Positions 34,589-43,311 of a DNA stretch of 64,000 nt are shown here, piece after piece. Origin of the DNA: Marivita sp. GX14005 (GTDB lineage: Bacteria > Pseudomonadota > Alphaproteobacteria > Rhodobacterales > Rhodobacteraceae). The translations under genes and the position numbers were made by a program. Position 1 is the stretch's first letter, and each line of letters begins with the position of its first letter. A model generated the notes under the pieces. That model was not told the DNA's origin, ran no database searches, and saw only the letters and a list, made by a program, of their open reading frames with translations. The stretch covers positions 124,001 through 188,000 of the forward strand of contig NZ_JAMCCQ010000001.1 of assembly GCF_023370775.1 (NCBI RefSeq). Reading direction: 5' to 3'.

Positions 34589-34984
34589 ATGAATTCGCCG
34601 GCCCCATTCAGATCCATCGCCCTGTCTGCGGCCGTATTATGCGCCGCCGGCAGCGCCGTGGCCGATCCTCGGCTTGTCATGGTCGAGCAGCCGGGCTGCA
34701 TCTATTGCCAGCGCTGGGATGCCGAGATCGCTCCGGCTTATCCCAACACGGACGAGGGGCAATTCGCCCCGCTTCTTCGCGCGGACTTGCGCAGCGGCCC
34801 GCCGGAGGGGATCACCTATGCGCGCCGCGTCGTTTTCACGCCGACTTTCATCCTGATCGAGAACGGCGCGGAACTGGGCCGCATCGAAGGCTATCCGGGC
34901 GAGGATTTCTTCTGGCCGTTGCTGGGCGAGATGCTGGGCGAGCATACCGATTTCGAGCCGGCCCCGGCGCAGGGCGGCAAATAG
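34589..34984 (+). CDS. soxS: Periplasmic thioredoxin SoxS
   Basis: A small thioredoxin-like protein of 131 residues with a signal peptide ending near Ala25. The active site C37-I-Y-C40 in EQPGCIYCQRW matches SoxW's, and VVFTPTFIL gives the cis-proline. In Paracoccus SoxS activates the Sox system through the SoxY thiol. The ATG at 34589 is used because it opens the signal peptide; a GTG at 34556 would add eleven unsupported residues. soxR follows after 18 bases. Confidence 0.9.
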   Translation: MNSPAPFRSIALSAAVLCAAGSAVADPRLVMVEQPGCIYCQRWDAEIAPAYPNTDEGQFAPLLRADLRSGPPEGITYARRVVFTPTFILIENGAELGRIEGYPGEDFFWPLLGEMLGEHTDFEPAPAQGGK

Positions 34985-35002
34985 ACGACCGGAGGCAGGG
35001 AT

Positions 35003-35338
35003 ATGGCACTTCCACAGCTGAGCCCGAATATGAAGCCCGACGATCTCGACCGGATCGCCGACAAAGCGACGACCGCGTCGAATTTTCTCAAGGCGATCAG
35101 TCATGAGGGGCGGCTCATGATCCTGTGCCACCTCGTTTCGGGCGAAAAAACCGTGACCGAACTCGAGGAACTGCTGTCGGCGCGGCAGGCGGCGGTGTCG
35201 CAGCAATTGTCGCGGCTTCGGCTCGAGGGGCTGGTGATTCCCCGGCGCGACGGCAAGACGATCTATTACCGGCTCGCCGATGATCGTCCGCGCAAGATGC
35301 TGGAATGTGTCTACGAGCTTTTCTGCCAGGACGACTGA
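35003..35338 (+). CDS. soxR: ArsR-family repressor SoxR
   Basis: A winged-helix repressor of 111 residues. The recognition helix is in LSARQAAVSQQLSRLRLEGL and the wing in RRDGKTIYYRL. Cys42 and the C-terminal Cys102/Cys108 fit the cysteine pair by which Sox-cluster SoxR senses persulfide or sulfite-type signals. It is cotranscribed with soxS and probably with the YeeE-type permease after it. It should bind the ATTCACAT-type sites at 30763, 33137 and 34531. Confidence 0.93.
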   Translation: MALPQLSPNMKPDDLDRIADKATTASNFLKAISHEGRLMILCHLVSGEKTVTELEELLSARQAAVSQQLSRLRLEGLVIPRRDGKTIYYRLADDRPRKMLECVYELFCQDD

Positions 35339-35401
35339 TCGCCTTGCCGGCGCCGCGAGGGCCGCGCATAATCACCGCAAGACGTTTTGGGAGGAACGCC
35401 T

Positions 35402-36463
35402 GTGCTCGATACGATTCCCGAACCCCTTCTGGTGGCGCTTGTCGGCCTTTTCGGCGGCACGCTTCTCGGCCTCGCCGCGCGGCTCGGGCGGTTCTGCACG
35501 CTGGGCGCCATCGAGGATGCGCTTCATGGCGGCTCCCACACCCGATTGCGCATGTGGGGCATCGCCATCGGCACGGCCGTTTTCGGCAGTTTCGCCTTGA
35601 TGCAGGCCGGGCTGCTCGACGGCCCCGAGACATATTATCTCTCGATCGCCTGGCAGCCTCTGGCCTCCGTCGCGGGCGGGCTGATGTTCGGTTACGGCAT
35701 GGCGCTTGCGGGCAATTGCGGCTACGGCGCCATTGCCCGGCTCGGCGGCGGTGATCTGCGCAGCTTCGTCATCGTTCTGGTCATGGGCGTGTCGACCTAT
35801 GTGGTGCTGAACGGCCCACTTGCGCCCCTGCGCGATTTCGTCTTTCCGCAATCGCCCATCGCACCCGGCGATGCGCCGCCGGGGCTGGCCCACCATGCGG
35901 CGCTTTTCATCGGCCTGCCGGTGACATGGATCGGCATGGGAATGGGGCTCGTCATCTTTGCGAGCTCGGCCGCAACGCGCGCGTTCGCCGAAGAGCCGAG
36001 CGCGCTCTTCTGGGCCATGCTCGTCGGGGTCGCCATCGTCAGCGGCTGGGCGGGCACGGCGTGGGTGGCCAGCACGGGCTTCGATGCGTTGCCCGTCGTC
36101 TCGCACAGCTTTGCCGCGCCTCTGGGCGAGAGCATTCTTTGGTGGATGATCGGGTCGGCGCAACCGATCAGTTTCGCCGTCGGCTCCGTTGCCGGGGTCT
36201 GGCTCGGCGCGTTCGCCGGATCGCTGATCAAAGGTCATTTCCGCTGGGAAGCTTGCGAGGACCCGCGCGAGTTGCGGCGCCAGATCTTCGGCGCCGCGCT
36301 GATGGGCGCTGGAGCGGTGATCGCGATGGGCTGCACCATAGGGCAAGGCGTCAGCGCCTTCTCCATGCTCGCCTTCAGCGCGCCCGTCACCTTCGCGGCG
36401 ATTTTCACCGGCGCGATGATCGGCCTGCGCCAGTTGATCGTGGGCTTCAGCCCCGCGGAATAA
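35402..36463 (+). CDS. YeeE/YedE-family thiosulfate permease
   Basis: A membrane protein of 353 residues of the YeeE/TsuA family, which imports thiosulfate through a chain of conserved cysteines. Those cysteines appear in GRFCTLGAIED (Cys32), AGNCGYGAIARLGGG (Cys106) and AMGCTIGQGVSAF near residue 310. Two repeats of the fold are recognisable. The GTG at 35402 is preceded by GGGAGGAACGCC; an in-frame TTG upstream overlaps that site. It follows soxR by 63 bases, so thiosulfate import or signalling is likely tied to the sox regulon. Confidence 0.88.
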   Translation: MLDTIPEPLLVALVGLFGGTLLGLAARLGRFCTLGAIEDALHGGSHTRLRMWGIAIGTAVFGSFALMQAGLLDGPETYYLSIAWQPLASVAGGLMFGYGMALAGNCGYGAIARLGGGDLRSFVIVLVMGVSTYVVLNGPLAPLRDFVFPQSPIAPGDAPPGLAHHAALFIGLPVTWIGMGMGLVIFASSAATRAFAEEPSALFWAMLVGVAIVSGWAGTAWVASTGFDALPVVSHSFAAPLGESILWWMIGSAQPISFAVGSVAGVWLGAFAGSLIKGHFRWEACEDPRELRRQIFGAALMGAGAVIAMGCTIGQGVSAFSMLAFSAPVTFAAIFTGAMIGLRQLIVGFSPAE

Positions 36464-36497
36464 TCCCAGCCCAGCAAAGCGTTGCGCGGGAATCACG

Positions 36498-36526
36498 GTT
36501 TTCGTTAATATTCAGTTAACGAAAAC
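36498..36526. promoter_or_regulatory. CtrA-type binding site within an 11-bp inverted repeat
   Basis: TTAA-TATTCAG-TTAAC at 36505-36520 is an exact match to the CtrA consensus TTAA-N7-TTAAC. It is embedded in a perfect inverted repeat, GTTTTCGTTAA and TTAACGAAAAC. It lies 76 bases before the Hint-domain gene. The repeat could alternatively end the permease transcript, though no T-run follows. Confidence 0.7.
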
Positions 36527-36595
36527 TTCGGGCAGGTTTCCGCCGATCCGGCTTGCTAGTCTGTAAAAAACAAAAACGGGCAGGCTAACGGAACA

Positions 36596-37660
36596 ATGGG
36601 AACGGCTTTCAACGGCACGTTCGTCATTTCCTGGGCGCAAACCTCCATCGACAGCCTTCAGGCGGCTCCGGCCGACATGCTGAAAACAGGCGCTGCATGG
36701 AGCTGGATCGGAGAGGCCGTTCGCGTTGACGGGCCGAACGATCTGTTGCGGCTGGAAGAGGCGGAAGGCGAGGCGGAGCGGCGCGAGCGCGCCGCGCGCA
36801 TGGTCAGACGATTGATCGGCGAGGCCATCGGCGCCGCGCCGCGCGAAACGGCGTTCGAGCCCGAACATCCGGTCGCCGACGCCTCTTTCGTCGTCACCGA
36901 TGGCGCACGGACCTATACCGTGACGCTGATCGAGTCGGGAACCGCCAAACCGCCCCTGCTCATGTTCCTCAACGCGGCGCCACCGCGCGACCGCGACTTG
37001 TGGGTCGTGCATACGGCGCTGGCCAACGCCGCACCTCAAACGCTTGCGGAACACAAGGGCGCGGTGATCTGCTTCACCCCCGGAACGCGGATTCTCACGC
37101 CTGCAGGCGCGCGCCCGATCGAGGAGCTGCGCGAAGGCGATCCGGTGCAGACCAAGGACAATGGCGTGCAACCCATCCGCTGGATGGGCCATCGGCGCAT
37201 GAGCGGCGCGCGGCTCTTCGCGATGCCCCGATTGCGGCCGATCCGCATCCGCGCCGGCCTGTTCGGTATCGATGCGCCCGATGCGGATCTTCTCGTTTCG
37301 CCGGAGCATCGGATGCTGGTCAAGGGCCCGGTGGCGCGCGATCTTTTCAACGCACCCGAAGTGCTTGTTGCGGCGCGCGACCTGATCGATCACGAACGCG
37401 TTTGCGTGGATCTCCTCGTCAAGGAAGTGACGTATATCCACATGCTCATGCCGAAGCACGAAATCCTTTTCGCCAACGGCGTTGAAACCGAAAGCTTCCA
37501 TCCCGCGAATGCGGCCCTTTCGACGCTGGATGCGGTGGACCGCGCAAGGTTGTCGCAACTCATTCCCGAGGTCGAAACATGCCCTCACGGCTATGGCGAT
37601 TTCGCGCGGCGGAACCTGAGCTCCTCCGAAGCGGCGATCCTGCTGCATCAGGCAGCCTGA
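36596..37660 (+). CDS. Hint (hedgehog/intein) domain protein
   Basis: A protein of 354 residues. The C-terminal half is a Hint domain beginning at Cys159 (VICFTPGTRILTPAGARPIE, in part), with later blocks LVSPEHRMLVKGP and MPKHEILFANGVETESFHP. Hint domains self-cleave or self-ligate through that cysteine. The first 150 residues have no recognised domain. Proteins of this type are common in roseobacters and often accompany RTX or surface proteins, but no target is nearby. The perfect CtrA box upstream suggests cell-cycle or motility-phase expression. Confidence 0.88.
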   Translation: MGTAFNGTFVISWAQTSIDSLQAAPADMLKTGAAWSWIGEAVRVDGPNDLLRLEEAEGEAERRERAARMVRRLIGEAIGAAPRETAFEPEHPVADASFVVTDGARTYTVTLIESGTAKPPLLMFLNAAPPRDRDLWVVHTALANAAPQTLAEHKGAVICFTPGTRILTPAGARPIEELREGDPVQTKDNGVQPIRWMGHRRMSGARLFAMPRLRPIRIRAGLFGIDAPDADLLVSPEHRMLVKGPVARDLFNAPEVLVAARDLIDHERVCVDLLVKEVTYIHMLMPKHEILFANGVETESFHPANAALSTLDAVDRARLSQLIPEVETCPHGYGDFARRNLSSSEAAILLHQAA

Positions 37661-37671
37661 GCGCGCCGCGC

Positions 37672-37697
37672 AGGATGGCAGCGCGAAGCTGCATCCT
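37672..37697. terminator. Bidirectional hairpin between Hint gene and SH3 gene
   Basis: AGGATG-g-CAGC pairs with GCTG-CATCCT, ten pairs with one bulged G and a five-base loop. It begins 12 bases after the Hint gene stop and reaches the stop codon of the convergent SH3 gene. Confidence 0.5.
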
Positions 37698-38217
37698 ATT
37701 CGAAGGTTTCCGACGGCAGAACGCCCCAATACCCTTCCTTCGGCGCCCAGCCGGAATAGCCGCCCGCCGACAGCTCGCACCAGTCGACCCGGCATTGCCG
37801 CAACTCCGCGACAACACCCATGGACAATTGCGCCACAACCGGCGCGCCGGTTTCGGGCCGGGCCTGCAGCGCCAGCAGCTCGGCCTCGACCAATGCGGTG
37901 CGCACACCCGATAGAAGCGCGTAATGCACCCATCCGCCGGCGCCATCGCGATCCTGAACACGGCGCCAATGCCCATGCTCCGCCGTGATCTGCAAAGGCA
38001 TATTGCGCCTCTTGTAGACCCAATCGATCCGGTGAGACAGCGACGGCCCGCGCCGGACATTCCCCTCGCTCGCTTTCATCGAAACGAAGCGCGGCAAAGG
38101 CAGGTTCGTGACCGATCCCTTGTCCGCCGCCCATATCGGGTGCGCCGACACGAGCATCAGCGAAACAGTGACCGACACGAAAGTGACCGGCATGCGCCGA
38201 ACCGAACGCCAGTTCAT
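37696..38217 (-). CDS. Secreted bacterial SH3 domain protein
   Basis: A protein of 173 residues with a signal peptide (VTFVSVTVSLMLVSAHPIWA) and an SH3_3-type fold. Typical pieces are NVRRGPSLSHRIDWVYKRR and LSAGGYSGWAPKEGYWGVLP. Such domains bind peptidoglycan or periplasmic partners. The ATG at 38217 opens the signal region with GAGG upstream; the frame is open to 38343 but would overlap the divergent dehydrogenase start. Confidence 0.82.
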   Translation of the reverse strand: MNWRSVRRMPVTFVSVTVSLMLVSAHPIWAADKGSVTNLPLPRFVSMKASEGNVRRGPSLSHRIDWVYKRRNMPLQITAEHGHWRRVQDRDGAGGWVHYALLSGVRTALVEAELLALQARPETGAPVVAQLSMGVVAELRQCRVDWCELSAGGYSGWAPKEGYWGVLPSETFE

Positions 38218-38336
38218 GGAATGAGCCTCGACATGATTGGTGTTTTCTGTTTTTCCCGGCAGGTTCTTGTGCCTGCCACGCCTTTGAGACACTGTGCCAA
38301 AACGTAAATACCCGGAAAAGCGGCAGGAGCAAACGC

Positions 38337-39323
38337 ATGTCATCCAAAAGCCTGAGTGTTGTTGTCACGCGACGCTTGCCTGACGCGGTCGAGACGCGCC
38401 TGAAAGAGCTTTTCGACGTGCGCCTGCGCGAAACCGACGCACCGATGACGCAAGCGGAACTGATCGAAGCCGTCAAGACCGCCGATGTCCTCATTCCGAC
38501 CCTGACCGACAGGATCGATGCCGGACTTATCGGCCAGGCAGGCGAGCGCCTCCGCCTCATCGCGAATTTCGGCGCCGGTGTCGATCATATCGATGTGGAT
38601 ACCGCCCGCAGCCGGGGCATCCTCGTGTCGAACACGCCGGGTGTGGTCACCGAAGATACCGCCGACATGGTCCTGGCCCTGATGCTCGGCGTGACCCGGC
38701 GAATTCAGGAAGGCCTGAGCGTCATGCAGAAGGGCGAATGGGACGGCTGGGCGCCGACCGCCTTTCTCGGCGCCCGCCTGGGCGGCAAGCGGCTCGGCAT
38801 CCTCGGCATGGGGCGGATCGGTCAGGCGGTGGCGCGCCGCGCACGCGCCTTCGGTATGCAGATCCACTACCATAACCGCCGCCGGCTTCGCCCCGAGGTC
38901 GAAAACGCGTTGGAAGCGACCTATTGGGAAAGCCTCGACCAGATGGTCGCGCGCATGGATATCTTGTCGATCAACTGCCCCCACACGCCATCGACCTTCC
39001 ATCTTCTCAACGCGCGCCGGCTGAAACTGCTCAAACCGAGCGCGGTGATCGTGAACACCTCGCGCGGCGAGGTGATCGACGAAAACGCGCTTACCCGGAT
39101 GCTGAAATCCGGCGATCTCGCGGGCGCGGGGCTGGATGTCTACGAACACGGCCATCGCGGCGCACCGGAATTGCGCGACATGCCGAACGTCGTCATGCTT
39201 CCGCATATGGGATCGGCCACGCATGAAGGGCGTATCGAGATGGGTGAAAAAGTGATCATCAATGTCAAAACTTTCGCCGATGGGCACCGACCTCCCGATC
39301 AGGTCGTGCCCGCTATGCTATGA
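38337..39323 (+). CDS. D-isomer-specific 2-hydroxyacid dehydrogenase
   Basis: An NAD(P)H-dependent cytoplasmic enzyme of 328 residues of the glyoxylate/hydroxypyruvate reductase (GyaR/GhrB) type. The Rossmann motif is LGILGMGRIGQAVARRA, the catalytic arginine lies in VNTSRGEVIDENAL, and the catalytic histidine in LPHMGSATHEGR. It interconverts D-glycerate or glycolate-type acids with their keto forms; the exact substrate cannot be fixed. AGGAG precedes the ATG. Confidence 0.88.
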   Translation: MSSKSLSVVVTRRLPDAVETRLKELFDVRLRETDAPMTQAELIEAVKTADVLIPTLTDRIDAGLIGQAGERLRLIANFGAGVDHIDVDTARSRGILVSNTPGVVTEDTADMVLALMLGVTRRIQEGLSVMQKGEWDGWAPTAFLGARLGGKRLGILGMGRIGQAVARRARAFGMQIHYHNRRRLRPEVENALEATYWESLDQMVARMDILSINCPHTPSTFHLLNARRLKLLKPSAVIVNTSRGEVIDENALTRMLKSGDLAGAGLDVYEHGHRGAPELRDMPNVVMLPHMGSATHEGRIEMGEKVIINVKTFADGHRPPDQVVPAML

Positions 39324-39375
39324 ACCGGAGCATTTGCCCCTTGCCATCATGCTAGAGGCAAGCCATGAACAAATC

Positions 39376-40050
39376 ATGAACTGTCTCGAATTCCAGTTTT
39401 GCGGCGAAACGTTGCTAGCGCTCGGTAAGGGCGCACTCTTCTGGCCGTCCGAAAGCCTGCTCGTCGTGTCGGACCTGCATTTCGGCAAATCGGCGCGTGT
39501 CGCCCGTTTCGGCGGCGCCCAACTGCCTCCCTACGAAACGCGGGAAACGGTTGCGCGGCTCGCGTCCGACCTCGCCAGCACGGGCGCCAAACGCGTGATC
39601 TGCCTCGGCGACAGTTTCGACGCCGCCCCCATGCAGCATACGCTACCCGACGCCGACCGGCTTTCGCTCGTCGCCCTGCAAGCCGGACGCGAATGGATAT
39701 GGATCGAAGGAAATCACGATCCCGGGCCGGTATCCCTCGGCGGTGCGCATATGAGCGGGGTGTCGCTCGGGCCGCTGCATTTCAGCCATATCGCAGCAGC
39801 GTCGCACACGCGCGGGGAAGTATCGGGTCATTACCATCCGAAAATCACCGTCGATCTGCGTGGGCGGCGCCTGACCCGCCCCTGTTTCCTTTTCGATCAA
39901 ACCCGGCTCCTCCTGCCAGCCTATGGTGCCTTCACCGGCGGTCTGGCCTGCACCGATCCGGCGATCACTCGACTGTTTCCGGCCGGTGCTGAGGCGATCC
40001 TCACCGGGCAGAGGCCGGCAAGGCTGCCGCTGCCGGGCGTTGCCGCATGA
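39376..40050 (+). CDS. pdeM: PdeM-like calcineurin-type phosphoesterase
   Basis: A metallophosphoesterase of 224 residues of the ligase-associated PdeM family. Metal motifs are VVSDLHFGKSARVAR, CLGDSFDA, IEGNHDPG and VSGHYHPK. Family members usually lie beside an Lhr-type helicase and a DNA ligase and are thought to process DNA ends during damage response. Here those partners are absent and the neighbours are a dehydrogenase and a thioesterase. The ATG at 39376 matches the family N-terminus; an in-frame ATG at 39349 is possible. Confidence 0.82.
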   Translation: MNCLEFQFCGETLLALGKGALFWPSESLLVVSDLHFGKSARVARFGGAQLPPYETRETVARLASDLASTGAKRVICLGDSFDAAPMQHTLPDADRLSLVALQAGREWIWIEGNHDPGPVSLGGAHMSGVSLGPLHFSHIAAASHTRGEVSGHYHPKITVDLRGRRLTRPCFLFDQTRLLLPAYGAFTGGLACTDPAITRLFPAGAEAILTGQRPARLPLPGVAA

Positions 40051-40460
40051 GCGTCGATCCCCGCATCCAATCCAGTTTCGATCGCCAATCGATGATGCGC
40101 ACGCTGGGCGCGCAATTGACCGCGGCCGAGAATGGCCGCGCCGCCATCACCGCGCCGATCCTTCCCGAAACGCTTCAACAACAGGGCTTTGGACATGCCG
40201 GGCTGACGTTTTCCATCGGCGACAGTGCGGCCGGATACGCCGCGCTTTCCATATTGCGTGCCGATCAGGAGGTCCTGACGGCGGAGATGAAGATCAATCT
40301 CCTCGCGCCGGCCAAAGGCGATCTGCTGATCGCCCGCGGCCGCGTCATCAAACCGGGCCGACGGCTGATCGTGACAGCGGCGGATGTTTTCGCGCGCTCC
40401 GATGGCGCAGAGACACATATCGCGACCCTCATCGGAACCATGATACCAACCGAAATCTAA
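40047..40460 (+). CDS. PaaI-family thioesterase
   Basis: A hotdog-fold protein of 137 residues. The family pattern is seen in LQQQGFGHAGLTFSIGDSAAGYAAL and in the strand LTAEMKINLLAPAKGDLLIARG. It probably hydrolyses acyl-CoA or aryl-CoA thioesters; the substrate is unknown. Its start overlaps the phosphoesterase stop by four bases (ATGA), so the two are coupled. It is convergent with folD. Confidence 0.87.
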   Translation: MSVDPRIQSSFDRQSMMRTLGAQLTAAENGRAAITAPILPETLQQQGFGHAGLTFSIGDSAAGYAALSILRADQEVLTAEMKINLLAPAKGDLLIARGRVIKPGRRLIVTAADVFARSDGAETHIATLIGTMIPTEI

Positions 40461-40478
40461 GCGAGCCGTTCATGCAGA

Positions 40479-41381
40479 TCAGGCCGTCAGGCCGTCCGGT
40501 TCATCGATTCCATGCGCCCGGCAACAGGCCGTGACGGTATTGGCCAGAAGACATGCAATCGTCATCGGCCCGACCCCGCCCGGAACCGGCGTGATCGCAC
40601 CGGCGACTGCGGCGCAGCTGTCGAACTCGCAGTCTCCTACCAATCTGGTCTTGCCCTCTCCGCGTTCAGGAGCATCGACGCGGTTGATGCCCACATCGAT
40701 CACCGTCGCGCCGGGCTTGATCCAGTCGCCCGTCACCATTTCCGGACGCCCTACCGCCGCTACGACGATATCCGCCCGCCGCACGATGCCAGGCAGATCC
40801 CTGGTGCGACTATGCGCAATGGTGACCGTGCAACTGTCACCCAACAAAAGCTGCGCCATCGGTTTGCCGACGATGTTGCTGCGACCGATTACCACCGCAT
40901 CGAGGCCCGACAAGCTCCCGTGATACTGTCTGAGCATCATCAAACAGCCCAGCGGCGTGCAGGGAACCATGGATTTCTGCCCCGTGCCCAGCAACCCGAC
41001 ATTCAAGATGTGAAAACCATCGACATCCTTGGACGGATCGATGGCATTAATCACCAGTTCCTCGTTTATGTGATCGGGCAATGGCAGCTGCACCAGAATC
41101 CCGTGCACCTTCGGATCAGTGTTGAGTCGGGCAATCAGAGACAGCAACTCGCCTTCCTCGGTATCGGCCCCCAGCCGATGTTCGAAAGATGCCATCCCCA
41201 CCTCTAAGGTCATCTTCCCTTTCGAACGCACATAAACCTGGCTGGCAGGGTCCTCTCCCACCAAGACGACGGCCAGCCCCGGAACCAGATCATGCTCCGC
41301 CTTCAATCTGGCGACATGATCGGCGACCTTGCCCCGCAAATCGGCCGCAAGGGCTTTCCCATCGATGATTTCAGCAGCCAT
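40479..41381 (-). CDS. folD: Methylenetetrahydrofolate dehydrogenase/cyclohydrolase
   Basis: A bifunctional one-carbon enzyme of 300 residues that interconverts methylene-, methenyl- and 10-formyl-tetrahydrofolate. Motifs are [14 protein letters not shown] near residue 43, [11 protein letters not shown], and [18 protein letters not shown] with [13 protein letters not shown] near the end. It lies downstream of fhs, giving a folate route between formate and methylene-THF. Its ribosome site, AAGAAGG, comes from copy 3 of the dispersed motif. Confidence 0.96.
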   Translation of the reverse strand: MAAEIIDGKALAADLRGKVADHVARLKAEHDLVPGLAVVLVGEDPASQVYVRSKGKMTLEVGMASFEHRLGADTEEGELLSLIARLNTDPKVHGILVQLPLPDHINEELVINAIDPSKDVDGFHILNVGLLGTGQKSMVPCTPLGCLMMLRQYHGSLSGLDAVVIGRSNIVGKPMAQLLLGDSCTVTIAHSRTRDLPGIVRRADIVVAAVGRPEMVTGDWIKPGATVIDVGINRVDAPERGEGKTRLVGDCEFDSCAAVAGAITPVPGGVGPMTIACLLANTVTACCRAHGIDEPDGLTA

Positions 41382-41388
41382 GTCGCGT

Positions 41389-41411
41389 CCTTCTTCTCTT
41401 CGAAAATACTC
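41389..41411 (-). repeat. Dispersed 23-base motif, copy 3
   Basis: It matches 19 of 23 bases of copies 1 and 4. It ends eight bases before the folD start and its AGAAGG probably serves as the Shine-Dalgarno site. A GC-rich hairpin (41434-41457, core CGGGC-AAA-GCCCG) lies between it and the fhs stop codon. Confidence 0.5.
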
Positions 41412-41433
41412 AAACCGGCGGGATGGCGGGCGG

Positions 41434-41457
41434 GGCGACGGGCAAAGCCCGAGCGCC
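41434..41457 (-). terminator. Hairpin after fhs
   Basis: GGCG-a-CGGGC pairs with GCCCG-ag-CGCC around an AAA loop, 14 bases after the fhs stop. No T-run follows. It is part of the compound element with copy 3 of the 23-base motif. Confidence 0.45.
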
Positions 41458-41471
41458 GCACCGTCATTCCG

Positions 41472-43148
41472 TCAGAACAGCCCCTCGATCTGGCCGTCGT
41501 CGTTCAGACGAATGGTCTCCGCCGCGGGCACGCGAGGCAGGCCGGGCATCGTCATGATCTCGCCGCAGACAACGACGATGAATCCCGCTCCGGCCGAAAG
41601 CCGCACTTCGCGCACCGGAACCGAATGGTTCACCGGCGCACCGCGGAGGTTGGGATCGGTGCTGAACGAATATTGCGTCTTGGCCATACAGACCGGCAGC
41701 TTGCCATAGCCCTGATCTTCCCAAAGCTTGAGCTGATCGCGGATCTTCTTGTCCATCAACGCCTCGTCGGCGCGGTATATTCGCTTCGCGATGGTCTGGA
41801 TCTTCTCGGCAAGCGGCATCTCATCGGGATAGATCGGCGCGAAATGCGCACTGTCCTTGTCGGCGATTTCCGCGACCTTCCGCGCGAGATCGGCGGAGCC
41901 TTCCGAACCAAGCTCCCAGTGCCGGCTGACGATCGCCTCGGCGCCGTGTTCCGCGACATACGCGCTGATCGCCGCGACCTCGGCATCGGTATCCGTGACG
42001 AAATGATTGATCGCCACCACGACGGGAACCCCGAAACTCTTGAGGTTCTCGATATGCCGGCCAAGGTTCGGGCAGCCGGCCTTGACGGCCTCGACATTCT
42101 CATTCCCCAGATCGGCCTTGGCGACGCCGCCATTCATCTTCATCGCCCGCACCGTGGCCACGCAAACCACCACCGATGGCGCGATGCCGGCCTTTCGGCA
42201 TTTGATGTTCATGAATTTCTCGGCGCCCAGATCGGCCCCGAAGCCCGCTTCGGTCACGACGTAATCGGCCAGCTTCAGGGCGGTGGTCGTCGCGATCACC
42301 GAATTGCAGCCATGCGCGATATTCGCGAACGGGCCGCCATGCACGAAAGCCGCGTTGTTCTCCAGTGTCTGCACGAGATTGGGCTGCATCGCATCCTTGA
42401 GCAGCACTGTCATCGCGCCTTCGGCCTTGATATCGCGGCAGAAAACCGGGCTGCGATCGCGACGGTAGGCAACGATCATATCGCCGAGCCGCTGTTCGAG
42501 GTCCTTTAGATCCCTGGCAAGACACAGGATCGCCATGACTTCGGAAGCAACGGTGATATCGAAACCGCCCTCGCGGGGAAACCCGTTCGCCACTCCGCCA
42601 AGCGACACATTCACCTGGCGCAAGGCGCGATCGTTCATATCGACAACGCGTTTCCATTGAACGCGGCGAATGTCGATTTCCTGCTCATTGCCCCAATAGA
42701 TATGGTTGTCCAGCATCGCGCTGAGCAAGGAATGGGCACTGGTGATCGCGTGGAAATCTCCGGTGAAATGAAGGTTCATATCCTCCATCGGCACGACCTG
42801 CGCATGCCCTCCCCCGGCCGCTCCGCCCTTCATGCCGAAATTCGGGCCGAGCGACGCTTCGCGGATACAGATCACCGCACGTTTGCCGATCCGGTTCAGC
42901 CCGTCACCGAGCCCCACGGTCGTTGTCGTCTTGCCCTCTCCCGCCGGGGTCGGATTGATCGCGGTCACCAGAATCAGCTTGCCATCGGGCCGATCCTGAA
43001 CGGAATCGATGAAGCTCTGACTGACTTTGGCCTTGTCATGCCCGTAGGGCAGCAGATCGTCGGGGCCGATACCGATCTTCTCGCCGATTTCCTGGATCGG
43101 GCGCTTCTTCGCCTCGCGCGCGATTTCGATATCCGACTTGTAGCTCAT
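41472..43148 (-). CDS. fhs: Formate-tetrahydrofolate ligase
   Basis: A cytoplasmic enzyme of 558 residues that joins formate to tetrahydrofolate at the cost of ATP. The ATP loop is in [20 protein letters not shown], and [13 protein letters not shown] and [10 protein letters not shown] are family markers. The ATG at 43148 follows GGGAG and gives the standard N-terminus [17 protein letters not shown]; an eight-residue extension is open but unlikely. With folD and the 5-formyl-THF cyclo-ligase at the window's end it serves folate one-carbon traffic, including units freed from betaine. Confidence 0.96.
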   Translation of the reverse strand: MSYKSDIEIAREAKKRPIQEIGEKIGIGPDDLLPYGHDKAKVSQSFIDSVQDRPDGKLILVTAINPTPAGEGKTTTTVGLGDGLNRIGKRAVICIREASLGPNFGMKGGAAGGGHAQVVPMEDMNLHFTGDFHAITSAHSLLSAMLDNHIYWGNEQEIDIRRVQWKRVVDMNDRALRQVNVSLGGVANGFPREGGFDITVASEVMAILCLARDLKDLEQRLGDMIVAYRRDRSPVFCRDIKAEGAMTVLLKDAMQPNLVQTLENNAAFVHGGPFANIAHGCNSVIATTTALKLADYVVTEAGFGADLGAEKFMNIKCRKAGIAPSVVVCVATVRAMKMNGGVAKADLGNENVEAVKAGCPNLGRHIENLKSFGVPVVVAINHFVTDTDAEVAAISAYVAEHGAEAIVSRHWELGSEGSADLARKVAEIADKDSAHFAPIYPDEMPLAEKIQTIAKRIYRADEALMDKKIRDQLKLWEDQGYGKLPVCMAKTQYSFSTDPNLRGAPVNHSVPVREVRLSAGAGFIVVVCGEIMTMPGLPRVPAAETIRLNDDGQIEGLF

Positions 43149-43262
43149 GGAAGGGCTCCCCGTTTGGCACATGATCTACAAGATCCATAGCGCCGCGCAC
43201 AGGGTAAAAGACGCGGCGAAACCGACACTTCCCCGCAAGACTGCGGCGGCGCGGCCATGGAA

Positions 43263-43294
43263 AAACCCCGGCGCCTGTCTGGCTGCCGGGGTTT
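43263..43294 (-). terminator. Rho-independent terminator of ftsH
   Basis: AAACCCCGGC pairs perfectly with GCCGGGGTTT over a 12-base loop. On the minus strand the stem is followed by TTTTT, and it lies 17 bases after the ftsH stop codon. Confidence 0.85.
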
Positions 43295-43311
43295 CTCGGA
43301 AGATATTCGGT

